Shown piece after piece: positions 6,418 through 14,369 of a stretch of 22,407 nt of DNA; the stretch's first letter is position 1, and each line of letters begins with the position of its first letter. A program made the position numbers and the translations under genes. This DNA comes from Saccharicrinis sp. UBA6048. Lineage in GTDB: Bacteria; Bacteroidota; Bacteroidia; Bacteroidales; Marinilabiliaceae. The notes beneath the pieces were generated by a model, which had not been told where the DNA came from, searched no databases, and saw only the letters and a program-made list of their open reading frames with translations. The stretch lies in assembly GCA_002429115.1 (NCBI GenBank), contig DIYS01000041.1:1-22407 (forward strand), given 5' to 3'.

Positions 6418-6446
6418 ACCTACCAGGTTTCCAAAACCTGGTAGGT
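6418..6446. repeat. Palindromic REP-like element, copy 1
   Basis: ACCTACCAGGTTT (6418-6430) / AAACCTGGTAGGT (6434-6446), perfect 13-bp arms around CCA, starting 8 nt after the hisB stop. A related element is at 7956-7986; the two differ inside the stem by a paired change (C with G here, A with T there). With no T-run it is a poor intrinsic terminator, but it could cap the 3' end of the his mRNA. Confidence 0.75.
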
Positions 6447-6708
6447 CTACTGTTTCATCCACATCATTCGGCGTATGCCTCCGGCAACGTCGTTTATCCC
6501 AAGGCCTCCGGCCTGAAAAGCAATAAAACCCTGCAATTTCGAATACCTGTTGTAAGTGGGTGAGATGTTACTTTTACCGCAGAGTACGCCAAGGGCGTAG
6601 AGGAATGAAATGCCCAACTCTGTGTCCTTCTTTTACTCAGCGGTTAATACAGCACTGGACATTCATCCAATAAGTTACTGGCAAGAAATGGCATGCCTTA
6701 CAACTCAG

Positions 6709-6747
6709 GCAGGAAGCCACTTTGTCTCGGACAAAATAGCTTCCTGC
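6709..6747. other. Strong imperfect hairpin
   Basis: GCAGGAAGC (6709-6717) pairs with GCTTCCTGC (6739-6747), 9 bp. After a symmetric 3x3 internal loop, TTTGTC (6721-6726) pairs with GACAAA (6730-6735) around TCG. No T-run follows on the plus strand. It could be a repeat remnant or part of a noncoding RNA. Confidence 0.6.
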
Positions 6748-6784
6748 TCCAGTAGAAACGCAATTTGACGTTTCCCAATGGGCT

Positions 6785-6915
6785 CTGACTGGACTACAGG
6801 TCATTTGTGTCCGTGATACATGGACTTCTGCTGGACTACAGGTGTTTGTGTCCGCTTCGCATCCATATCTACTGCACTACAGGTCATTTGGGGCGGGGCT
6901 GCATCCATGCCTACT
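6785..6915. repeat. Imperfect tandem repeat, about 42 nt x 3
   Basis: The core ACTACAGGT recurs at 6793, 6835 and 6876, spacing 42 and 41 nt, with similar flanks (GGACTACAGGTCATTTGTGTCC in copy 1, shortened here only by one base in copy 2). In copies 1 and 2 the ends GGAC and GTCC, with inner ACA and TGT, can form a 7-bp hairpin with one bulge. Copy 3 has lost the pairing. The period is a multiple of three, but no plausible protein results. Confidence 0.65.
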
Positions 6916-7163
6916 GCTCTGAGAGACCATTCTGACTGGTTAAAACCCACCTGCAGAATAGTCAGGATGCGTCTGGACTTGTCATTTGAAGTTGTACAGA
7001 AGGGCAGGTTCGTCTGTAAAAGTCATGATATGATATATTTAAAGAGGAATAGCGCCTGTTGCAGCGGAGAAATAGCTTGTTGAAGAGAATAAGCATTGAA
7101 TAGTTTGGTCATCTGATCATAATTATTAACTTAGTGTTCTTTAATCATTTAAATCCTTACACA

Positions 7164-7883
7164 ATGCCAAAAATTCAACTTCCAACCAATGACAATGCAC
7201 GTTCGCAATTTCTAAAAAAGTGCATGAGTGCTTCCACTACCGATGAAGGTAGCTACATCACGCCATCATTGGTTCCGGCGGAAATATTAGATAAGGCTAA
7301 AGAAGTATCACCACTTTTTGATCAAAAGTTAGGTGGGATTAACAGCCTGTTGAGCCAGCGCTCCAAAGAGGTGAGCGAGAAACAAGAGTCTTTGGACGAT
7401 TTAAACATGTGGCTGCGTGACTTCTGGGAAGTATTGCGCCGGCGCACTATTCGTCTCGATCACCCGGTACAGTTATTGACCCACTATCAATTGCCACTCA
7501 ATGGGGTTACTCCCCAGCTATCTAAAGCGAAAGATATGTTGGAAATTACACGGCGTGTTATTGAAGGAGAGGTGGCTGCTGTTGCCCAAGGCTATCCGGC
7601 TATGGTCAATCCATCGGTGGCCGAGTTACAAACGGTACTTGACAAAGCCTGGAAAGAGGTGAACGACGTGCCGGTAGCTGATGAAGCTTATGATAAAGCA
7701 CAAGAGGAAATTGCAGGAATGCGCAATGAAATTGATGAGTTAATACGCGATATATACGATTATATGAATTTTAACTTGCGTAAAAAAGATCCGGGGAGCC
7801 GACGACGAATCATGCAAAACTTCGGTTTTACATTCCGTTATCTAAAAGGCGAGCCGGTTGATGAGGTGGTTAGTACAAATTAG
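7164..7883 (+). CDS. Uncharacterised alpha-helical protein
   Basis: I do not recognise this family. The start ATG 7164 (MPKIQLPTNDNARSQF) gives 239 residues; an upstream in-frame GTG at 7134 adds only ten unconvincing residues. The protein is highly charged and predicted mostly helical, with no signal peptide or membrane segment. Residues about 45-85 (LDKAKEVSPLFDQKL ... LSQRSKEVSEKQ) and about 165-215 (DEAYDKAQEEIAGMRNEIDE) look like amphipathic or coiled-coil helices. The C-terminus is basic (LRKKDPGSRRRIMQNFG), followed by FTFRYLKGEPV. Base composition matches its neighbours, so recent transfer is not suggested. It is monocistronic: a repeat-rich region lies before it and a strong terminator after it. 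No conserved catalytic pattern is obvious to me. Confidence 0.78.
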   Translation: MPKIQLPTNDNARSQFLKKCMSASTTDEGSYITPSLVPAEILDKAKEVSPLFDQKLGGINSLLSQRSKEVSEKQESLDDLNMWLRDFWEVLRRRTIRLDHPVQLLTHYQLPLNGVTPQLSKAKDMLEITRRVIEGEVAAVAQGYPAMVNPSVAELQTVLDKAWKEVNDVPVADEAYDKAQEEIAGMRNEIDELIRDIYDYMNFNLRKKDPGSRRRIMQNFGFTFRYLKGEPVDEVVSTN

Positions 7884-7917
7884 GTGTGTTCCATAATTAT
7901 ATTTTAGTGGTTAGTAG

Positions 7918-7947
7918 CCCCGGGTTTATTGTAAATCCGGGGTTTTT
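7918..7947 (+). terminator. Rho-independent terminator
   Basis: CCCCGGGTTTA (7918-7928) / TAAATCCGGGG (7932-7942), 11 bp with one G-U, loop TTG, then TTTTT (7943-7947). It ends the transcript of the uncharacterised gene 34 nt after its stop. Confidence 0.92.
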
Positions 7948-7955
7948 ATTTGCCC

Positions 7956-7986
7956 GACCTAACAGGTTTTCAAAACCTGTTAGGTC
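7956..7986. repeat. Palindromic REP-like element, copy 2
   Basis: GACCTAACAGGTTTT (7956-7970) / AAAACCTGTTAGGTC (7972-7986), perfect 15-bp arms around one C. It is the same element as 6418-6446, with one compensated base-pair change. It lies between a terminator and the next gene, about 165 nt before the start at 8151. Confidence 0.78.
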
Positions 7987-8150
7987 TATTACATAATACC
8001 TCCTGACCAAAATCACCCTACTTTTCTTCTCATCCCAACAAATTTCAATTAATTTTCAGAGCCAAAGTAAAAGGTGGATGATTTAGCAGAACACTCCTGA
8101 CTGCTACCTGTTAACTATTAGGAGGCTTCAAATAAACTAATTTCAACCCA

Positions 8151-11147
8151 ATGAATAACAATATAGATCAGATTACACTCTCACAAATTTACAACCGCCA
8201 GTCGGGCGATCGCGATATATTTCAGGAACTAATGACCTTCAAAGTAAGGGAGGTTTTATTAATTGCCAATCATTACGATGCTTATAGTATTGTGCGCGAA
8301 GGTCGCTTTTTCGATAAGATATTTGGCGAGTATCTACAGCTCAACCTGTTTACAGCACCACGAATTACCAGTGTGGCCACATGTGCCGAGGCTGAGGAAC
8401 TGATGCAGCAGCGTGAGTTTGATATGATCATATTGATGGCCGGGCTCGACAAGCAGGCACCCCTGCAAATGAGTGCCCGATTAAAAGAATCCACGCCTGA
8501 TGTGCCAATCCTTTTGATGGTAAATAACAATGCCGACCTGAAATTCTTTGACGAGGCCAGTGGGAATATTGAAAACATCGACCGCGTTTTTGTATGGAAT
8601 GGCGATTCGCGCGTATTCCTGGCGATGATCAAATATGTTGAGGATAAGCGAAATGTAGAGAAAGATGTCAGGGTGGGTGATGTGCGTGTGATACTTTTGG
8701 TTGAGGATTCGCAGAAATATTATACCCGGTACTTACCGCTTTTATACTCCATTATCATGCGACAAACGCAGGCTATTTTGACCGAAGAGTCGAGCGATCA
8801 GTTGCATAAGATTATGAAGATGCGTGTGCGTCCAAAAATATTACTGGTGAGTAATTACGAAGATGCCGTTGAGATAGTAGACAAATATCTCGACAATATT
8901 ATTTGTGTCATTTCCGATGTGAAATATGCGCGCAATGGTGTAGACGATGAAGAGGCTGGCGTTGAACTGATCAAATATGTGAAGTCAAAAACGGTGGTGC
9001 CAACTCTACTACAATCTTCAGATCCTGAAAATGCCAAAAGAGCAGAAGCAATCAAATCCGATTTTATAGATAAAAACTCAGACAGTCTGTCGCTTGATAT
9101 CTACAACTTTATCCATCAAAAGCTGGGCTTTGGTAATTTTGTGTTTAAAAATACCCGAGGGGCTAAAGTAGCAATGGCTGCTAATCTAAAGGAATTTGTA
9201 GAATGCATCGAAAAGGTGTCGCCTGAGTCATTGCTATATCACGCGCGTCGAAATGGTATCTCCACCTGGCTCATGGCGCGCGGCGAGATTACCATTGCTA
9301 AACGATTGCGTCCTTATCGCATCGAAGACTTTGAAAGCTCAACAAAACTTCGTCAGGCTATTTTAGATGTGTTTGAAGAAATTCGTCTGAAGCGCTTGCG
9401 TGGTAAGGTGGTGATGTTCGAACAATCCATGGTTAAGAGCAGTCGCTATATTGTGCGTGTTGGCGAAGGTTCATTTGGTGGTAAAGGACGAGGTGTGGCC
9501 TTTCTGTCCAACTTTATCGAAAACATCGACTTCGATCACATAATAGATGATATCAACATTCGTATTCCGGCCACAACGATCATTGGGGCTGGTGAGTTCT
9601 CTCATTTTATCGAGAAAAACAACTTGTACAACCTGGCTTTCGTTGAGAAAAAATACGACGAGATTAAAAGGTTGTTCTTGAAGTCAGAGCTGAGCGATGA
9701 GGTCAATGAAAAGCTCATGCAGTATGTTGAGGTGATGGATAAGCCGCTTGCCGTCCGCTCATCGGGTTTATTTGAGGATAGCTTGTTGCAGCCATTTGCC
9801 GGTGTCTATGCTACGTATATGGTACCTAATAATCATCCGGATGTGAATGAGCGTTTCCGTCAGTTAAGTACAGCTGTAAAGTTGGTATATGCATCCATGT
9901 TCAGCGATCAGTCAAAGGCCTACTTCGATGCGGTGAATTACAAGATAGAGGAAGAAAAAATGGCCGTTATCATCCAGGAAGTGGTTGGCGGTAAAGTAGG
10001 CGATCGTTTTTACCCGCACATCAGTGGTGTGGCACAATCGTATAATTACTACCCATTCTCTTATATGAAACCTGAAGATGGTTTCGCAGTATTGGCAGTT
10101 GGACTGGGTAAGTATGTGGTAGGGGGCGAAAAAGCCTACCGTTTCTGTCCGAAACATCCAAAGCTGCAGTTGAATTCAATTCAGGATCAGATCAAAGATT
10201 CACAGACCTATTTCTATGCGCTCGATCTGGATAAAGACGATTTCTGTCTCGAAGAAGGAGGCGAAGATGCTGCCATCGTAAGGCTTAACATCAAAGAAGC
10301 TGAAGAGGATGGTAATCTCAAGCACTGTGCTTCGGTTTATGATTATAATTACGACCGAATGGTGAATGATTTCAGTAAGCGCGGGCCAAGGGTGGTTAAT
10401 TTCTCTAATATATTAAAGTACGATTATTTACCGCTTTCTCGAACATTGGATATGCTGCTTCGCTTTTTTAAAGAAGCTATGGGAGCACCAGTTGAAATTG
10501 AATTTGCTGTTGATCTGGAGCCGGGACGACGAAATCGGCCTACCTTATATTTATTGCAGATAAAACCATTGATCAGGATCGAGAATAACATCAACATCGA
10601 TTTTGATAGCCTCAATAAAGAAAAGATGGTGCTCAACTCCATCAAGGGGATGGGTAACGGAAAGCTCAATCACATCAAGGATGTCGTGTATATGAATATC
10701 GACCTTTTCGATCGTACCAAAACGGCCGAGATGGGTAAAGAGATGGAAGGCATCAATAAATATTTTGAAGAGCAAGGCAAGGAATATGTACTCATCGGCC
10801 CCGGACGATGGGGAACGCGTGACCGCTTTACCGGTATTCCGGTGTATTGGTCGCAGATATCACATGCCCGCGTCATTGTAGAGATGGGCTTACCAGATTT
10901 TCCGCTGGATGCTTCACTTGGATCACATTTCTTCCACAATGTCACGTCCATGAATGTAGGTTACTTCAGTGTGCATCATAATGGCGAGGAGCAATTTGTT
11001 AACCTCGATATGCTTAAAGAACAAAAGCTGGTGAGAGAAACAGAATATTTCCGCCATGTTGAGTTTGAGCACCCTTTAACCATATTAATGGATGGTAAGC
11101 AACAAAAAGCAGCAATTGTAATGAATGATAAGGCGCAGGTAGAATAG
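8151..11147 (+). CDS. Receiver-domain / PPDK-type ATP-binding domain fusion protein (PEP synthase-like)
   Basis: A 998-residue cytoplasmic protein of the group often labelled phosphoenolpyruvate synthase in Bacteroidota, although it cannot be one as it stands. Residues about 33-165 are a degenerate receiver-like domain. Residues about 178-325 are a second receiver with acidic residues E185 and D186 (LLVEDSQ), phospho-acceptor D256 (VISDVKYARNG) and K308, with extra helical sequence inserted between them. Residues about 420-810 form the PPDK N-terminal ATP-grasp domain: GGKGRGVAFL (443-452), LAVRSSGLFEDS (533-544), and VEIEFAVD ... LLQIKPL (781-807). The phosphohistidine domain (GGxTSHAA motif) and the PEP/pyruvate barrel are missing. 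In their place is a C-terminal segment with IGPGRWGTRD (882-891) and GIPVYWSQIS (895-904). The substrate is unknown; control by phosphorylation of D256 is inference. The start at MNNNIDQIT is the first Met. Confidence 0.85.
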   Translation: MNNNIDQITLSQIYNRQSGDRDIFQELMTFKVREVLLIANHYDAYSIVREGRFFDKIFGEYLQLNLFTAPRITSVATCAEAEELMQQREFDMIILMAGLDKQAPLQMSARLKESTPDVPILLMVNNNADLKFFDEASGNIENIDRVFVWNGDSRVFLAMIKYVEDKRNVEKDVRVGDVRVILLVEDSQKYYTRYLPLLYSIIMRQTQAILTEESSDQLHKIMKMRVRPKILLVSNYEDAVEIVDKYLDNIICVISDVKYARNGVDDEEAGVELIKYVKSKTVVPTLLQSSDPENAKRAEAIKSDFIDKNSDSLSLDIYNFIHQKLGFGNFVFKNTRGAKVAMAANLKEFVECIEKVSPESLLYHARRNGISTWLMARGEITIAKRLRPYRIEDFESSTKLRQAILDVFEEIRLKRLRGKVVMFEQSMVKSSRYIVRVGEGSFGGKGRGVAFLSNFIENIDFDHIIDDINIRIPATTIIGAGEFSHFIEKNNLYNLAFVEKKYDEIKRLFLKSELSDEVNEKLMQYVEVMDKPLAVRSSGLFEDSLLQPFAGVYATYMVPNNHPDVNERFRQLSTAVKLVYASMFSDQSKAYFDAVNYKIEEEKMAVIIQEVVGGKVGDRFYPHISGVAQSYNYYPFSYMKPEDGFAVLAVGLGKYVVGGEKAYRFCPKHPKLQLNSIQDQIKDSQTYFYALDLDKDDFCLEEGGEDAAIVRLNIKEAEEDGNLKHCASVYDYNYDRMVNDFSKRGPRVVNFSNILKYDYLPLSRTLDMLLRFFKEAMGAPVEIEFAVDLEPGRRNRPTLYLLQIKPLIRIENNINIDFDSLNKEKMVLNSIKGMGNGKLNHIKDVVYMNIDLFDRTKTAEMGKEMEGINKYFEEQGKEYVLIGPGRWGTRDRFTGIPVYWSQISHARVIVEMGLPDFPLDASLGSHFFHNVTSMNVGYFSVHHNGEEQFVNLDMLKEQKLVRETEYFRHVEFEHPLTILMDGKQQKAAIVMNDKAQVE

Positions 11148-11171
11148 CGTTATCTTCGGAAAATCTCAAAT

Positions 11172-11199
11172 CCGCTAAGTGCTTTAAATGCGCTAGCGG
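11172..11199 (+). terminator. Possible weak terminator
   Basis: CCGCTA-A-GTGC (11172-11182) can pair with GCGC-TAGCGG (11190-11199) around TTTAAAT, 10 bp with one bulge and one G-U, 25 nt after the preceding stop codon. Only TCTTT follows, so termination is uncertain. Confidence 0.35.
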
Positions 11200-11283
11200 G
11201 TCTTTGGGCTGTTGGTGCATTTCTGGAATATAAGTGTTTTTATATGGTATTCTATTTCTGATATTCTCGAAGAATCCGGTGGT

Positions 11284-11314
11284 AAGCTGTTAATCGTCTG
11301 GATACTTGAGACTC
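11284..11314. repeat. Copy of the pre-hisB intergenic repeat
   Basis: AAGCTGTTAATCGTCTGGAT ... ACTC matches 5232-5262 at 27 of 31 positions. Here it lies 110 nt upstream of the acs start. No clear TAnnTTTG promoter was found between it and acs. Confidence 0.6.
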
Positions 11315-11424
11315 CCTCGCTTGCTTAAATTAAGATAAAATAGTATTCTATTATTGAAATTGAATTGGTCTATTTGTATCTTGATGGTTATCAAATTTTT
11401 AATCAAGATATAAACCTAGTAATT

Positions 11425-13314
11425 ATGACTGATTCACACGAATTTGTATATCCATCTCAAGAGGTGATGGACTATGCAACGATCAAAGCTTACGACAAAC
11501 TTTATAAAGAATCAATTGCCGACCGGGAAGCCTTTTGGGCAGGACAAGCTGAGAATTTAGAGTGGTATCAAAAGTGGGATAAGGTGTTGGATGATAGCAA
11601 TCACCCCTTTTATAAATGGTTCGTTGGGGCCAAAACCAATATTGTGCACAATGCCATTGACCGGCATCTGAAAACGGCCACACGCAATAAGTTGGCATTA
11701 ATATGGGAAGGTGAGCAAGGCGATGTAAAAACCTTCTCGTATCACGCCCTTAATCGAGAGGTATCCGAATTTGCAAACATCCTCAAAGCAATGGGAGTAC
11801 ACAAAGGAGATATTGTCACCATTTACATGCCACAAATTCCCGAGCAAATATTCGCCATGCTGGCCTGTGCTAAGATAGGTGCTGCTCACAGTGTGGTCTA
11901 TGGCGGGTTTAGTCACGAAGCATTGGCTGAGCGTATCAATGCAGCCCATAGCCGGGTAGTTATCACAGCCGATGGTGGTTTTAGAAGAGGTAAGGCTACC
12001 AAGCTTAAAGAAATTGTCAATCAGGCGATGGAGTTATCACCAACCATGGAGGTGTGTATCACAGTTAAAAGAACGGGTGAAGAGGTATATATGGAGAATG
12101 ACCGTGATTATTGGTATCATGATTTGAAAGCGCTTCCAATTGCCAGTCATAAATGTCAGACCGAGCAAATGGATGCCGAAGATATGCTATTCCTATTATA
12201 TACGTCTGGTTCTACAGGGAAACCCAAAGGGCTGGTGCATACGCATGGTGGCTACAGTGTTTATACATCTACGACGCACCGTATGGTATTTGATGTAAAG
12301 CCTGAAGATCGATGGTGGTGTGCGGCCGATCCGGGCTGGATAACCGGACATAGTTACATGGTTTATGGGCCGCTGATTAATGGCTCTACTATTTTTATGT
12401 ATGAAGGAGCGCCCAATCACCCTTATCCTGACAGATGGTGGCGAATGATAGATAAATACGGCATTACCATATTATATACATCGCCAACCGCCATTCGTGG
12501 TTTAATGCGTTATGGCGAATCGTGGGTGAATCGTCATGATATTTCTTCCTTACGACTTCTTGGTTCTGTTGGGGAACCAATTAACCCCGAGGCATGGCGA
12601 TGGTATCATGATGTAGTGGGTAATAAACAATGCCCTATAATGGATACCTGGTGGCAAACGGAAACAGGTGGCTTTGTGATAACACCATTGCCGGTTACGC
12701 CATTAAAACCCGGATCTGCAACTAAACCATTCTTTGGTAACGAAGTGGGTGTGGTGGATGAGCAAGGAAATGATGTGGCAGCCAATGAAGTTGGTGCTTT
12801 AGTAATCAAGAATCCTTGGCCTGGTATGGCCCGAACCATTATGGGGGATGAAGAACGCTACGAAGAAACCTATTGGGAGAAATTTAAAGAGAAGAAATAT
12901 TATCACGCAGGCGACTCTGCCCGAAAGGATAATGATGGGTTTTATTGGATTATTGGCAGAAGTGACGACGTAATTAAGGTAAGTGGCTATCGGCTTGGTA
13001 CGGCTGAAATAGAAAGTGCTGCCGTGAGTCACCCCGATGTAGCTGAGGCAGCGGCCATTGCTTTACCACATGAGCTTAAAGGTAGCGGAATACATGTATA
13101 CGCCATTTTGCGTGCTGGAAAAGAATCAAGTAAAGAACTGGCTAAAGAATTACTTGATCATGTATCTAAGGTAATGGGGCCTATCGCCCGACCGGAAGAA
13201 GTGGTGTTTGTAGATGCCTTGCCAAAAACAAGAAGTGGCAAAATTATGCGACGTGTTTTAAAAGCACGAGCCTTGGGAGAAGATGAAGGCGACTTAAGTA
13301 CACTGGATGATTAA
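11425..13314 (+). CDS. acs: Acetyl-CoA synthetase (AMP-forming)
   Basis: Activates acetate with ATP and CoA through acetyl-AMP to acetyl-CoA. The start ATG 11425 (MTDSHEFVYPSQE) gives 629 residues; the 20 residues that could be added upstream (from a TTG at 11365) do not look native. ANL-superfamily motifs are intact: P-loop TSGSTGKPKG (260-269), DTWWQTETGG (407-416) with W410 closing the acetate pocket and so favouring acetate over longer acids, GRSDDVIKVSGYRLG hinge region (511-525), and the C-terminal KTRSGKIMRR with catalytic K606, the lysine that is reversibly acetylated in characterised Acs enzymes. Slightly shorter than E. coli Acs (652). Single gene, convergent with fabD. Confidence 0.95.
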   Translation: MTDSHEFVYPSQEVMDYATIKAYDKLYKESIADREAFWAGQAENLEWYQKWDKVLDDSNHPFYKWFVGAKTNIVHNAIDRHLKTATRNKLALIWEGEQGDVKTFSYHALNREVSEFANILKAMGVHKGDIVTIYMPQIPEQIFAMLACAKIGAAHSVVYGGFSHEALAERINAAHSRVVITADGGFRRGKATKLKEIVNQAMELSPTMEVCITVKRTGEEVYMENDRDYWYHDLKALPIASHKCQTEQMDAEDMLFLLYTSGSTGKPKGLVHTHGGYSVYTSTTHRMVFDVKPEDRWWCAADPGWITGHSYMVYGPLINGSTIFMYEGAPNHPYPDRWWRMIDKYGITILYTSPTAIRGLMRYGESWVNRHDISSLRLLGSVGEPINPEAWRWYHDVVGNKQCPIMDTWWQTETGGFVITPLPVTPLKPGSATKPFFGNEVGVVDEQGNDVAANEVGALVIKNPWPGMARTIMGDEERYEETYWEKFKEKKYYHAGDSARKDNDGFYWIIGRSDDVIKVSGYRLGTAEIESAAVSHPDVAEAAAIALPHELKGSGIHVYAILRAGKESSKELAKELLDHVSKVMGPIARPEEVVFVDALPKTRSGKIMRRVLKARALGEDEGDLSTLDD

Positions 13315-13318
13315 AACC

Positions 13319-13351
13319 AACAAGAGGCAAGCGATTCGCTTGCCTCTTGTT
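13319..13351. terminator. Bidirectional terminator between acs and fabD
   Basis: AACAAGAGGCAAGCG (13319-13333) / CGCTTGCCTCTTGTT (13337-13351): a perfect 15-bp stem with an ATT loop, beginning 5 nt after the acs stop and 44 nt beyond the fabD stop on the other strand. The tail is only moderately T-rich on each strand (TTATTTCT; TTTTAAT), but position between convergent genes fits shared use. Confidence 0.82.
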
Positions 13352-13394
13352 ATTTCTATAAGTCTATTAGTCTTTTGTCTAACAGTCTATTTGT

Positions 13395-14285
13395 TTATCC
13401 TTGATAAGTGCTGAAACCATTGCACTCCATCTTACGATCAACTTTTTTAACAAGTCCTTGTAGTACTTTACCCGGGCCAACTTCAGTGAATGAAGATACG
13501 CCGTCGGTAATCATGTTCTGAACAGTTTGTGTCCAGCGTACCGGAGCTGTTAACTGAGCTACCAAATTCTCTTTAATGGTTGCAGGATCAGTAACTGCCT
13601 GTGCATTCACATTCTGATATACCGGACATACTGGTGCGTTGAACTCAGTAGCTTCAATTGCAGCTGCTAATTCTGTACGTGCTGGTTCCATCAAAGGCGA
13701 GTGGAAGGCACCTCCAACAGGAAGTTTAAGAGCGCGCTTAGCACCTTTTTCTTTCAATACCTCACAAGCTTTATCAATACCGGCAATAGATCCTGAGATA
13801 ACTAATTGTCCAGGACAGTTATAGTTAGCAGCAACAACAACTTCTTCAATGCTTTCGCAAACTTCTTCCACAACAGCATCTTCCAAGCCTACAATAGCTG
13901 CCATGGTCGAAGGTTCAACCTCACAGGCTTTTTGCATAGCCAACGCTCGCTGAGATACAAGCTTTAGTCCATCTTCAAAGTTCATAGCGCCAGCAGACAC
14001 CAAAGCAGAAAATTCACCTAATGAATGACCGGCTGTCATCTCAGGTTTAAATGCTTCACCAAGTGTTTTAGCTAAAATTACTGAATGTAGAAAGATAGCA
14101 GGTTGAGTTACTTTTGTTTGTTTAAGGTCTTCATCAGTACCCTCAAACATTAGGTCAGTAATGCGGAAACCAAGAATTTCATTGGCCTTCTCAAACATTT
14201 CTTTTGCCATTGGTGAGTTATCGTACAAATCTTTACCCATTCCAACGTATTGGGCACCCTGACCCGGAAATACAAATGCTTTCAT
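13395..14285 (-). CDS. fabD: Malonyl-CoA--ACP transacylase
   Basis: Moves malonyl from CoA to acyl carrier protein to supply fatty-acid elongation. The 296 residues cover the whole family: GQGAQYVGMG near 8-17, nucleophile S88 in GHSLGEFSALV, R113 in SQRALAMQKA for the malonyl carboxylate, H195 in GGAFHSPLM as the catalytic base, and the late EVGPGKVLQGL. The start MKAFVFPGQG is the standard one. It stands alone rather than in a fab cluster, is convergent with acs and divergent from the ribosomal operon. Its 5' region carries a terminator-like hairpin only 14-18 nt before the start codon, so expression may depend on read-through. Confidence 0.96.
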   Translation of the reverse strand: MKAFVFPGQGAQYVGMGKDLYDNSPMAKEMFEKANEILGFRITDLMFEGTDEDLKQTKVTQPAIFLHSVILAKTLGEAFKPEMTAGHSLGEFSALVSAGAMNFEDGLKLVSQRALAMQKACEVEPSTMAAIVGLEDAVVEEVCESIEEVVVAANYNCPGQLVISGSIAGIDKACEVLKEKGAKRALKLPVGGAFHSPLMEPARTELAAAIEATEFNAPVCPVYQNVNAQAVTDPATIKENLVAQLTAPVRWTQTVQNMITDGVSSFTEVGPGKVLQGLVKKVDRKMECNGFSTYQG

Positions 14286-14298
14286 ATTTTAATGTTTT

Positions 14299-14352
14299 AA
14301 AAACAGGCTGTACGTGTTGATTAAGAACGATAATTAAATTTGTACAGCCTGT
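14299..14352 (-). terminator. Terminator-like hairpin just upstream of fabD
   Basis: Read on the minus strand, ACAGGCTGTAC (14352-14342) pairs with GTACAGCCTGT (14313-14303), a perfect 11-bp stem with a 28-nt loop, followed by TTTT (14302-14299). It ends about 14 nt before the fabD ATG. The long loop and short T-run weaken the terminator reading, but there is no upstream minus-strand gene for it to terminate, so it would act on the fabD leader itself. Confidence 0.6.
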
Positions 14353-14369
14353 GTAATAATTTAAATTTT

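Larger units (their letters stand above)
6447..7163. other. Gene-free, repeat-rich region
   Basis: About 720 nt without a convincing gene. From left to right it holds CCTCCGGC words (6479-6516), a degenerate inverted repeat of the CGCAGAGT ... ACTCTGTG kind with an inner TACGCC-AAG-GGCGTA hairpin (6579-6622), a strong hairpin (6709-6747), a second small hairpin GAAACG/CGTTTC (6756-6775), the 42-nt tandem repeat (6785-6915), and AT-rich sequence leading into the next gene. The only long open frame (6820-7083) runs through the tandem repeat and resembles no protein I know. A weak promoter-like pair, TTG 7080-7082 and TAGTTTG 7101-7107, may serve the gene at 7164. Confidence 0.6.

Noticed and set aside
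6820..7083. Open frame of 87 codons
   Set aside because: It begins inside the 42-nt tandem repeat, has unusual composition (many Cys, Trp) and no familiar motif.
8120..8125. AGGAGG before the PEP-synthase-like gene
   Set aside because: It lies 25 nt from the ATG, too far to act as a ribosome-binding site for this start, and no closer start fits.
8151..11147. Calling this gene ppsA or ppdK
   Set aside because: The phosphohistidine motif and PEP-binding barrel are not present, so the full reaction cannot be supported.
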